Origin: JBBRLA01 sp038231615
Lineage (GTDB): Bacteria > Myxococcota_A > Polyangia > Palsa-1104 > JAEUJZ01
Assembly (NCBI GenBank): GCA_038231615.1
Contig: JBBRLA010000539.1
Span: 1 to 6,122, forward strand
Direction: 5' to 3'
DNA length: 6,122 nucleotides
The position numbers were made by a program, and so were the translations under genes. Positions 1 through 6,122 of this stretch are shown here, one piece after another. Under the pieces are notes generated by a model that saw only the letters and a list, made by a program, of their open reading frames with translations, did no database searches and was not told where the DNA came from. Every line of letters starts with the position of its first letter. The first letter of the stretch is position 1.

Positions 1-560
1 AAACGATTTCTTCAATCGGTTGATTTCCGTGAACTGCCGATCGCGGTCCGGAGACGATTTCAAAGCCAGGCGCTTTCGGTTTGCTCGAAGGCGATACTCT
101 TGGGAATGCAGCATTTTCCGAGCCTTGGTATGACTCACTCGAAGGGCACTCGAAACGACACGCGTCGATTTGCGCGTCCACTTCACCGCAGACATCGGAT
201 CCCCCGCCGTCGCACCATCCATAACCGCGTGCAGTCGCTTGATCAGCCCAGGTCTTTTTTTTCGAGCGGCTTACGACCGCCGCCGGATCGGCGCACTCGG
301 TCTTGTGGAATCGTGTCCTCTCCCACCAGCTCTCGCTGCCCTTTCAAGATCGTAGTGCGGCTCACCCCAGTCACACGGGACAGCCGCGCAATGCCGCCAC
401 GACCTTCCTTTTCCGCCAGCAATCCGAGAATTCGTCGGGCGTGTTTCTCGTCGAGACACCAAAGTGCCCGGTTCAATTTTCGGTGCTCTGTGGCCTTCGC
501 GCTCCGCGACCGCTCGTTGCACGCCTCGCACTTGCAGACCCACTGGGTTCCTTTGGTCAT
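1..560 (-). CDS. ISAzo13-like transposase, N-terminal part, in two frames; 3' part outside window
   Basis: The first frame (560 down to a TGA at 243-245) encodes 105 residues. These include LDEKHARRILGLLAEKEGRGGIARLSRVTGVSRTT (36-70, split here by family motifs ARRILGLLA and GRGGIARLS), a helix-turn-helix-like segment, then RVRRSGGGRKPLEKK, as in ISAzo13-family transposases. The similarity resumes in the -1 frame as RPGLIKRLHAVMDG, ATAGDPMSAVKWTRKSTR, VSHTKARKMLHSQEYRLRAN and SSPDRDRQF, all family landmarks, open to position 1. Joining the frames at the A8 tract (255-262) gives about 187 residues. The DDE catalytic residues would lie past the left edge. Either programmed -1 frameshifting makes the full enzyme or the gene is broken by an indel. 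The start is uncertain: the purine-rich AAAGAGG is only one base from the ATG. An N-terminal Cys cluster (C9, C11, C14) looks unusual. The family call rests on remembered motifs. Confidence 0.82.
255..262 (-). other. A8 slippery tract, candidate -1 ribosomal frameshift site in the transposase
   Basis: On the minus strand the codons run CTC GAA AAA AAA GAC, and the zero frame stops 12 codon bases later at TGA (243-245). Shifting back by one at the A run gives AGA CCT GGG CTG ATC, which continues the transposase similarity without loss. Runs of A followed by G are known -1 frameshift sites in several IS families. No strong downstream stem is obvious by eye. A sequencing or mutational indel in the homopolymer would look the same. 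Confidence 0.6.
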
Positions 561-561
561 G

Positions 562-568
562 CCTCTTT
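562..568 (-). promoter_or_regulatory. Purine-rich AAAGAGG next to transposase ATG, poor spacing
   Basis: AAAGAGG resembles a ribosome binding site but is only one base from the ATG at 560, too close for efficient initiation. It suggests either weak translation, as is common for IS transposases, or a different true start. It also adjoins the 571-587 hairpin. Confidence 0.3.
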
Positions 569-570
569 AA

Positions 571-587
571 AGATCATGTCCTGATCT
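571..587. repeat. Perfect 6-bp inverted repeat with 5-nt loop
   Basis: The + strand reads AGATCA, TGTCC, TGATCT: the outer arms are exact reverse complements. It lies between the IS end and the transposase start, 11 bases upstream of the ATG at 560. In a brxL read-through transcript it could fold next to the transposase ribosome binding site. It is short and only moderately GC-rich and has no T tract, so it is not a convincing terminator. Confidence 0.5.
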
Positions 588-590
588 CCA

Positions 591-602
591 GGTCAAGTGA
601 CC
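591..602. repeat. Inverted repeat GGTCA-AG-TGACC near IS end
   Basis: Two exact 5-bp arms are separated by two bases, about 20 bases inside the presumed IS terminus. Dyads of this size are typical protein-binding sites; here it could be a transposase-binding or autoregulatory site. Chance occurrence is possible because the arms are short. Confidence 0.35.
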
Positions 603-622
603 AAGTTATTTAGTTCCAGCCC

Positions 623-2719
623 CTAAGCTTCCGCGATCGCCTTGAACGCCGCCTGCGCCGGGTCTGAGTAGAATTCGACGCGCAGCTTATCGAGTAGCTC
701 TGCCGGAATCGAGCCGAAGTCAGCGGCGTTCGCCGTGGGGATCATCACCAGCCGGGCACCGGCGTCCATGGCTATCCGTAGGCGATCGCCCAGGTTCTCG
801 ATGCGGTGTAGGACGCCGTGGATGGACATCTGTCCGAGGACAACCAGGCTCGGGGCGATGTTCTTGTTCACCATCGCGGAGAGGATGGCCACGAAGAACG
901 CAACCCCCAGGTCGGGCGTATCCTTGGCGTGCATTGGGCTCATCACCTGGATGTGAAAGTCATAGCTGGAGAAATCTCGATCCAGGCTTACACGTCTGGC
1001 ATTGGCACGTAGGTAGTCATACGCCATCCTCGCGCTCTCCTTGATGTCCTTGGACGTGACACCCGCCAGGGTGAACTTGCCCGAACCAGGCAGCGCCGCC
1101 ACCTGGATGCGAAAGAGCGCCACCCGTTCGCCGCCCGGATCATGCCCGACGCTGAAGATGTCCCCTGGAGGCAGCGGGCCTTCGGGGATCAGCCGCGTCT
1201 TGCCTATCTCGGCGCACTCGGCCACAAACTCGTCGCCGGTCTGCTTGTCCAGATAGGAGAGGCTGACCCTGGCGAACTCGATCGGGTTCAGTCGCTTGAG
1301 CTGCTCCTTCACGCGGCGACGCATCTCCAGTGCGAAGGCCATGTACTCCGCCATCTCCTCAGCCGTGCATGAACCGCCGGGGTGGATCAGCTTCATCAAC
1401 CCCGAAATCGTGCGGACGGCGGCCTTGCGGTCGCGCTGGCCCACGTGGCTCCCGAATGCGAAGTAGCGATCGTACGCGTCGGTAAAATTCAACGGACGCA
1501 GCTCATTGTGGAAGATCTCGGCGATGTAATCCGCGATAAACCCCAGGTGCTCCGTGAAATGGTCCGGCTTAAGCTTCACCATCTCCCAGCCTGGCAGGTA
1601 GGCATGCCAGCGATCATGAAAGGCCGTGTCGCTACGGATGGTGTCAGGGAGCGGAGCGAACAGGTGACTCGTGCGTGCCAGGGACTCGACGTTGCCATCG
1701 ATGTTTCCATTGAAGATGATGCCCGCGTCCGCCACGACAGCGCCCTTGTCATCTCCCCGGGAGAACGAGCCCGCCTCCATGTAGTCTTTGAACATCTGCC
1801 GATCGGACTCGTTGCGAAAGTTCTGCCCGGCCACCTCATCGAAGGCGACCAGGTCGTAGCGCACCACCAGGCCGGGCTTGTCCTTGCGGTTCTTCCACCC
1901 AAAAAGATCGGGCACCGATCCCTGTCCTCCTGACACCAGCTGGGCATAGGGCGAGAGTTGCCGGTAGACGAACGACTTGCCGGTCTCACGGGGCCCCAGT
2001 TCAATCAGGTTATAATTCTTCTCGACCATCGGCAGGAGGCGCAGCAGATAGAGCAGCTTGCGGCGCCACGTAAAATCCGGGTGCGCGGACTCGTAGCCCA
2101 TGGTGCGCAGCATCAGGTCGACCCACTCCTGCCTGGTGAACGAGCCCCGGGCAGCGGCAAACTCCCCGAGTCGCGCGCTGGCGATCTGGATCGGCGAGAG
2201 ACGGCCGAGGATGAAGGGCCGGGTCACACCGCCATGGATCAGGGACTCATCATAGGTAATCTCGACGTTTGCCCACACGCCCCCGGTCAGCAGCCGCTCG
2301 TTCTGATGGACGATGCCCTCCTCGATGTGGATCCTGTCCAGACCCGCCGTGGCCAGTCGCGCCCAGTACTTGCCGCCCTGGTCCTTCTCATCGAAGGTAA
2401 CGTTCACCTGATCGATGAGTTTCATGGATCCCGCCTGTTTCAGCCGGGCCTTGATCAAATCGCCCTGATCGGAGCGCACGACTCGTTCGGCGATGGCCTG
2501 CTTGACCAGACGCAGGCCCTCCTCGACCTGCGCCTCATCAGTGCTGGAGCAGTATTTGCCCAGCAGGTACTCCAGCACATAGACGGGCACGTTGAAGCCG
2601 ACCTTGAGCCGACGCACCAGATCCTTGCGCACCACCCGACCGGGAAACGCCTCGATCAGCTTCTGATCCAGCGCGTCGATCCGCGATCCCCCACCGCTCT
2701 CCAGCGGGCTAGAACTCAT
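623..2719 (-). CDS. brxL: BREX system Lon-related AAA+ protein BrxL
   Basis: This 698-aa protein matches BrxL along its length. The N-terminal region starts with FPGRVVRKDLVRRLKVG and NVPVYVLEYLLGKYC (residues 25-57), characteristic of the family. A AAA+ module follows: Walker A GPRETGKS (242-249), Walker B LVAFDE (290-295), a sensor-like IIFNGN (334-339) and a likely arginine-finger segment FHDRWHAYLPGW (367-378). A Lon-like C-terminal domain covers about 530-690 and ends VEFYSDPAQAAFKAIAEA, the usual BrxL ending, so the protein looks complete. Aligned by eye with E. coli Lon, the catalytic Ser and Lys positions are D603 and R646, so proteolysis is unlikely. Studied BrxL proteins form ring assemblies that bind DNA and are needed for BREX defence in some systems. 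The ATG lies inside the pglZ 3' end with AAGGTGG six bases upstream, supporting this start. An insertion sequence begins directly after the TAG stop. BrxL is found in BREX types 1 and 4. Confidence 0.95.
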   Translation of the reverse strand: MSSSPLESGGGSRIDALDQKLIEAFPGRVVRKDLVRRLKVGFNVPVYVLEYLLGKYCSSTDEAQVEEGLRLVKQAIAERVVRSDQGDLIKARLKQAGSMKLIDQVNVTFDEKDQGGKYWARLATAGLDRIHIEEGIVHQNERLLTGGVWANVEITYDESLIHGGVTRPFILGRLSPIQIASARLGEFAAARGSFTRQEWVDLMLRTMGYESAHPDFTWRRKLLYLLRLLPMVEKNYNLIELGPRETGKSFVYRQLSPYAQLVSGGQGSVPDLFGWKNRKDKPGLVVRYDLVAFDEVAGQNFRNESDRQMFKDYMEAGSFSRGDDKGAVVADAGIIFNGNIDGNVESLARTSHLFAPLPDTIRSDTAFHDRWHAYLPGWEMVKLKPDHFTEHLGFIADYIAEIFHNELRPLNFTDAYDRYFAFGSHVGQRDRKAAVRTISGLMKLIHPGGSCTAEEMAEYMAFALEMRRRVKEQLKRLNPIEFARVSLSYLDKQTGDEFVAECAEIGKTRLIPEGPLPPGDIFSVGHDPGGERVALFRIQVAALPGSGKFTLAGVTSKDIKESARMAYDYLRANARRVSLDRDFSSYDFHIQVMSPMHAKDTPDLGVAFFVAILSAMVNKNIAPSLVVLGQMSIHGVLHRIENLGDRLRIAMDAGARLVMIPTANAADFGSIPAELLDKLRVEFYSDPAQAAFKAIAEA

Positions 2720-5228
2720 CGATGTCCACCTTCAGCGTGACTTCTTCGCGATCCAGAACATCTCCCGTTTCCACGTCGAAGAGCTCGACCAGAAGGGGCG
2801 TCCCGAAGGGTAACGCCCGCCGGGGCTCTGCCAGCGAAAGCTGCACGGTCAAAAGGCCGGTTCCCGGCCCCACAGTGAGGGCATCGGGGTGCCAGAACAC
2901 CTGCCTGCCCCCCGTTTGCTCCTTGATCCGGAGCTGAACGCGACGTGCGAGCTGGCCGCCCAGGGGCACCAGTTGATCGCTCGGAGCCGCACCGGGGACC
3001 ACTTGCAGCCGCGGTGCCTCGCTGGCGATGTGGCCGATGGGTTTCAGGGCGACCGGGATCTTGACTGCCCGGGCCGGCCAGCTGGCGATCAACACAGGAA
3101 CAACCAGCTCCTGCAAGGTGGCGCCGCCGTGGAAAAAGCCGAGGCCCCCATAGGTGCGGAAGGCGTTGATGCTGCGCGGGACCATGGCGATCAGATCGCT
3201 ACCGGGCACAGGTAGGGGCACCGCGCTCCGGTGCCGCAGGCCGCGTCCGACCATGGCCCGTCGGGATGACCAGAGCAGCTCGCCATCGGGTTTCTCGTCG
3301 TTCTTCTCGTCCGGGTCCGGCTGCCAGTGGAAAAATCCATGGTCCGTGACCGCGATGATCCTGCCATAGCCCACAGAGCGGAGCCGCCGCATCGCCTCGG
3401 CGTAACGCGAAAGGTGCTCTTCCGCGCCGCTCAGCTGGAGCTGGCCCTCGTGTCCTTCCCGATCGAACTCGTCGCCGTGTACCACGATCAGCCGCCGGCT
3501 GGGGCCGCCGCGGGGCAGATCTTCGCCTGACAGAACTCCGGCTACCGTCAGGAAGTCGGCTACCTTGTAGCGCTCACGAAGCCACTGACGGCGCCCCTCC
3601 GCCCAGGACAGGTCGAGCGTGGAGCCCCTGGCCTCGATGCGGAAGCCCTTGCGATCGCCCAACACCTCTACCTTCAGCTCGCCGCGCAGCATGGGCAGCG
3701 CGTAGGCCATGCCCAGGGGGGTGATGCTGGGGATGGGGGCGACCGCGGTCTGGACCCGCGTCCGCTCCGGACCGCCGCCCTCATCGAGCAGATCGGCCAA
3801 CCGCCGCGCCAGGTCGAAGCGAAAGGCGTCCAGAAAGAAGAGCGCCGTCGCCGTCTTCGAGGTCTTCAGCTCGGCCAGCGCCAGCTCACCGGCAGTGGGC
3901 AAGCTCCTCAGGTCCTCCGGCGCTTCCGCGAGCAGCGCCGAGAACGACTGGCCGATCCGATCCGTGGCGCGCAGGTATCCCCGGCGCAGCCGGGCACGGA
4001 CGCGGGACAGCGACGCTGGCATGTCAGGCGTCTCCAGGAAGAGCATCTCGCCCGCCCGATCGAGATGCCACCCTCGGCTCGTGTACCAGGCGACCGCGTC
4101 CGCGGCCTTCTTCCAGTCCTTCTCGATGTGGGCGTTCTCCGCCAGGAGGCTCGCGGCCTCCCCGAGCCGGCTCAGGTGATGCCAGCCGATGCGGTTGCGT
4201 GCCTGGCTTCCCCAAAACCCATCTTCGCGGTCCTTTATCTCCTGGAGCGCCCGCTCCAGCTCCCGGACCAGCGCGTCCACTTCCTCCAGCCGGTCTAGCT
4301 TCTCGACCCGCTGGTCGAACACGGCCTCTTCCACGGCTCGCGATGCCTGCGACCGCGGCGGCGAGGCGAGACTTTTGGCCCAGTAGCCCAGGCCCATCGT
4401 GGCGTCCGCCCTGGGCACCAGCTCCTCGAAAGAAGGGATGAAGTGGACGTGGGTCTGCCAGGACTTCAATAGTCGCAACGCCCGGTCGCGGGCCAGGCCC
4501 GGAGGGATGATGCGCGCGCCCTCCCCGGGAGCTGACAGACCGTGGGCAGCGGCGGCCTCGGTCGCCAGGAGGCGCGCCGTGGCCTCGACCCGCCAGGTCT
4601 CCTCCTTCGTCTCCATGTTCGTTGGATCGGGGAGGCCGAAGTCATCCCGCGCCCTCTGTGCGAAGAAGGAGAAGCGGTCTTCCTTCAGGAGACGGTTGAA
4701 CTCCCTGGCGGGCCCGCCCAACACCTCCAGCATGCGATGGTCATCGAGCAGCGCATCCCGGGCGTTGCCCGGCGTCAGCTCGCTCCACGAAGTGCGAGGC
4801 TGCTCGAACCACGTCCTGGCGTGGGCCGAGAGCAGGGGGCGCAGCTCCTGCTCGTGCTCCCGGGGGATGCTGACTCCATAATCGGCGAGGGCCGCGGCCA
4901 GGGAACGCTCCCAGACCTGATCCGCGTGCAGCTCGAAGACCTTGAACCAGGTGATGTCCGCCCGGGCCCGGGGGAGCCACACCACCCGCGCGCGCCGCTC
5001 CTCGCGATAGAATCGGTCCCGTAAGAGCAGCTCGTGTTCGGCGACCTTGTCTTTTTCCGGGGCCCACAGCTCGAAGCCGGCGAAGGCCGCGGCGGCCCGC
5101 AAAAGATCCAGCCACTCGCCATCGGGATCGCACCACAAGAGCAAGGGCGGCGGCGTGGTCGTCTGCCCGAGCACGCCACGGATCTCCTTCACCAGCCAAT
5201 CACGAAAGCTGTCCGCGGTCGCGCTCAT
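2709..5228 (-). CDS. pglZ: BREX system phosphatase-like protein PglZ
   Basis: This 839-aa cytoplasmic protein has the PglZ layout. An N-terminal domain opens with PLLLWCDPDGEWLDLL (residues 28-43), a helical middle includes a charged probable coiled coil (about 305-335), and an alkaline-phosphatase-superfamily domain follows (about 460-715). Metal-site-like motifs in that domain are FFLDAFRFDL (464-473, D467), PSITPLGMAYALP (500-512, with S/T nucleophile candidates), VVHGDEFD (582-589), VTDHGF (627-632, D629 and H630) and FFHGGATLQELVVPVL (698-713, H700). The last is typical of PglZ C-termini. An Asp/Glu/Lys-rich stretch (637-650) follows TDHGF. PglZ is a core BREX protein needed for phage exclusion and host methylation in studied systems; its chemical substrate is unsettled. 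The ATG is chosen because it forms an ATGA overlap with the upstream gene and has a GAGG seven bases upstream. The 3' end overlaps brxL. The length is normal for the family and no frame damage is seen. The BREX subtype cannot be decided from PglZ alone. Confidence 0.93.
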   Translation of the reverse strand: MSATADSFRDWLVKEIRGVLGQTTTPPPLLLWCDPDGEWLDLLRAAAAFAGFELWAPEKDKVAEHELLLRDRFYREERRARVVWLPRARADITWFKVFELHADQVWERSLAAALADYGVSIPREHEQELRPLLSAHARTWFEQPRTSWSELTPGNARDALLDDHRMLEVLGGPAREFNRLLKEDRFSFFAQRARDDFGLPDPTNMETKEETWRVEATARLLATEAAAAHGLSAPGEGARIIPPGLARDRALRLLKSWQTHVHFIPSFEELVPRADATMGLGYWAKSLASPPRSQASRAVEEAVFDQRVEKLDRLEEVDALVRELERALQEIKDREDGFWGSQARNRIGWHHLSRLGEAASLLAENAHIEKDWKKAADAVAWYTSRGWHLDRAGEMLFLETPDMPASLSRVRARLRRGYLRATDRIGQSFSALLAEAPEDLRSLPTAGELALAELKTSKTATALFFLDAFRFDLARRLADLLDEGGGPERTRVQTAVAPIPSITPLGMAYALPMLRGELKVEVLGDRKGFRIEARGSTLDLSWAEGRRQWLRERYKVADFLTVAGVLSGEDLPRGGPSRRLIVVHGDEFDREGHEGQLQLSGAEEHLSRYAEAMRRLRSVGYGRIIAVTDHGFFHWQPDPDEKNDEKPDGELLWSSRRAMVGRGLRHRSAVPLPVPGSDLIAMVPRSINAFRTYGGLGFFHGGATLQELVVPVLIASWPARAVKIPVALKPIGHIASEAPRLQVVPGAAPSDQLVPLGGQLARRVQLRIKEQTGGRQVFWHPDALTVGPGTGLLTVQLSLAEPRRALPFGTPLLVELFDVETGDVLDREEVTLKVDIDEF
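2726..2732 (-). promoter_or_regulatory. brxL ribosome binding site inside pglZ
   Basis: AAGGTGG lies six bases upstream of the brxL ATG at 2717-2719 and inside the last codons of pglZ. It supports this start and, with the 11-nt gene overlap (2709-2719), translational coupling of BrxL to PglZ. Confidence 0.7.
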
Positions 5229-6122
5229 CCAGTCGCCTCGCGATCTTCCTTTGCGCTACGCACCATCCCGCAGTCATCGGGGGGAAGGTCCCATTGGTCA
5301 AGGATCGGCTCCAACTCCGGGACCTGCCCCAGAAGCTGCTGGCGCAGCACCGGGGTATCCCGAAGCAAGTGCCGGACCGGTGCGAGGTAGGGCTCACCTG
5401 GGTCGAGGAGCTGGCACAACTTCTCGCGGATTCGCGTCGGCGGGGGGCACTGGTAATCAGGCCCAAACTCCCGCAGCACGTGATACCAGGCGGCAAAGTC
5501 CTGCAGCGTTTGCAGGACATCCTCCAGGTTCTTTTTCTGTGCTCTGGCCTGGGACTTTCCCGCGCGCCGGTCCAGCTCCAGCAGCCAGTGCTCACAATCG
5601 TAGAGCGCTGCTCCTTCGTCGAAAAGGGTGGCGAAGCGCCGTCGCTGGAGGTCTTCCTTGGCCAAGACACTGGTAGTGGTGAAGCCGGTGAGACGCCGGA
5701 ACGGCCCATAGCCGCAGCTCACCCAGCCGCAGCCCTCGCCGCGGCCGAAGGCGTTTCGCTTCATGTACTCCAGATCGCGGCTCAGGGCGACCGCCTGATC
5801 TCCGAAAAGCGAGGTGTACTCGGGATCCGGCTCGACCAGCGAGGTCGTCGCGAAGGACCGGGAGCGGCCGTTGAGCCGCACCTCGCTGCCCGCACGAACG
5901 ATGGCATAGCAGACGACCCGTTCAGACGGGGGGTCCTTCTCCGGCCGTTCGGGCGCTTGGATGTCGTCCTGCGCCTCGCGGACGACGGTGGACGCGATCA
6001 TGCCGTGCGTCGCCCCGGCGCGCACCCAGCCCTCCAGGGGAAGTTTCTGTGAAGCACCGGGATCCATTAGGCAGGCTGCGATGGCGTGCAAGAGGCTGGA
6101 CTTGCCGTTGCCGTTGTCGCCG
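5225..6122 (-). CDS. Partial P-loop ATPase (RecF/SMC/ABC-like) upstream of pglZ, 5' end outside window
   Basis: The frame is open to the right edge, so the start lies outside; 298 codons are visible. The first visible residues, GDNGNGKSSLLHAI, form a Walker A motif of the GxNGxGKS type used by RecF/SMC/ABC-like ATPases. In these proteins the P-loop is about 30-40 residues from the N-terminus, so perhaps 100 bases are missing. Further on come CGYGPFRRLTG (visible residues 136-146) and RFATLFDEGAALYDCEHWLLEL (about 162-183), which resemble the middle of a family of standalone AAA ATPases I recall as having YGPFRR followed by an acidic ALTE-WL segment. In those relatives an LSDG-type signature and a Walker B with DE follow. 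Neither is visible here. After about residue 209 the protein changes to an unrecognised, probably helical tail rich in Pro and Leu. The stop codon overlaps the pglZ start, placing it in the same operon. The role is presumably nucleotide-dependent sensing or motor activity in the defence system; this is inferred from context only. Confidence 0.75.
   Translation of the reverse strand, partial: GDNGNGKSSLLHAIAACLMDPGASQKLPLEGWVRAGATHGMIASTVVREAQDDIQAPERPEKDPPSERVVCYAIVRAGSEVRLNGRSRSFATTSLVEPDPEYTSLFGDQAVALSRDLEYMKRNAFGRGEGCGWVSCGYGPFRRLTGFTTTSVLAKEDLQRRRFATLFDEGAALYDCEHWLLELDRRAGKSQARAQKKNLEDVLQTLQDFAAWYHVLREFGPDYQCPPPTRIREKLCQLLDPGEPYLAPVRHLLRDTPVLRQQLLGQVPELEPILDQWDLPPDDCGMVRSAKEDREATG
5236..5239 (-). 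promoter_or_regulatory. pglZ ribosome binding site (GAGG)
   Basis: GAGG sits seven bases upstream of the pglZ ATG, inside the end of the ATPase gene. Combined with the ATGA stop/start overlap at 5225-5228 it decides the pglZ start and indicates translation re-initiation from the upstream gene. Confidence 0.55.

Larger units (their letters stand above)
1..622 (-). mobile_element. Insertion sequence end (ISAzo13-like), partial
   Basis: The transposase start is 62 bases from the brxL stop, so the upstream end of the element must lie in 561-625. On the minus strand the sequence straight after the brxL TAG reads GGGGCTGGAACTAAATAACT, a plausible IS terminus, so the boundary is placed provisionally at about 622. 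The opposite end, its terminal inverted repeat and any target duplication are outside the window, so the exact border is not proven. The segment looks less GC-rich than the BREX genes, fitting separate origin. Confidence 0.65.

Noticed and set aside
100..584. + strand frames over the IS end
   Set aside because: Arg/Ser/Pro-rich shadow translations; the minus strand here carries clear transposase motifs.
571..602. Intrinsic terminator after brxL
   Set aside because: The hairpin arms are short and not GC-rich, and no T run follows in the minus-strand direction.
1382..2740. Long + strand open frames (183 aa at 1382-1933 and 260 aa at 1958-2740)
   Set aside because: They lie antisense to brxL in a GC-rich region, have no recognisable motif or good ribosome binding site, and are typical shadow frames.
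5615..5640. FATLFDEGAAL in the ATPase as a Walker B motif
   Set aside because: It has hydrophobic residues followed by DE, but it sits before the point where relatives carry Walker B and matches their ordinary middle segment instead; no His switch or D-loop follows.
5294..6052. 252-aa + strand frame opposite the ATPase
   Set aside because: Antisense shadow: composition is dominated by complements of ATPase codons, and it overlaps the well-supported Walker A gene.
6089..6091. TTG at 6091 as the start of the ATPase gene
   Set aside because: The same frame continues upstream through a perfect Walker A (GDNGNGKSS) to the window edge, so the gene starts outside.
623..6122. Assigning the locus firmly to BREX type 1 or type 4
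   Set aside because: pglZ-brxL order fits both, but neither pglX nor a recognisable brxC/brxP is in the window, and the adjoining ATPase fits neither layout clearly.
1..6122. CRISPR array, tRNA, rRNA or riboswitch
   Set aside because: No regularly spaced repeats, cloverleaf-like or rRNA-like segments were seen; coding sequence fills the window except for the 62-base IS leader.

Overview
The window comes from a high-GC bacterial genome or metagenomic contig. The defence genes are strongly GC-rich and use G/C-ending codons; the leftmost ~620 bases look less GC-rich by eye. Nothing here fixes the taxon. The gene style would fit Myxococcota/Deltaproteobacteria or another high-GC Gram-negative lineage, but that is only an inference. 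Every convincing gene is on the minus strand, so the biological order runs from position 6122 down to 1.

The main content is the 3' part of a BREX-type anti-phage operon. First (5225-6122, cut by the right edge) is a P-loop ATPase of the RecF/SMC/ABC-like kind; its Walker A motif lies at the window edge. Its stop codon overlaps the start of pglZ in an ATGA (5225-5228). PglZ (2709-5228, 839 aa) is an alkaline-phosphatase-superfamily protein. Its 3' end overlaps by 11 nt the start of brxL (623-2719, 698 aa), which encodes a AAA+ ATPase with a C-terminal Lon-like domain. The tight overlaps imply one transcript with translational coupling. The pglZ-brxL tail is the hallmark end of BREX type 1 and type 4 loci. 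The gene immediately upstream, however, is neither the PglX methyltransferase (type 1) nor recognisably the large BrxC/PglY ATPase (type 4), so the arrangement looks atypical. The rest of the system, if present, is beyond the right edge.

Directly after the brxL stop codon (~622 down to 1 and beyond) is one end of an insertion sequence with an ISAzo13-like transposase gene in the same orientation as the BREX genes. The transposase is split into two frames that join by a -1 shift at a run of eight A residues (255-262). It runs off the left edge before the catalytic core is seen. The ~60 bases between brxL and the transposase hold two small inverted repeats and no convincing intrinsic terminator.

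Points most worth a second look: the upstream ATPase appears to lack the signature/Walker B half of its ATPase core and ends in an unrecognised tail; the BrxL Lon-like domain has Asp and Arg where Lon has its catalytic Ser and Lys; the IS sits within a few bases of the brxL stop; and the transposase may use programmed frameshifting.
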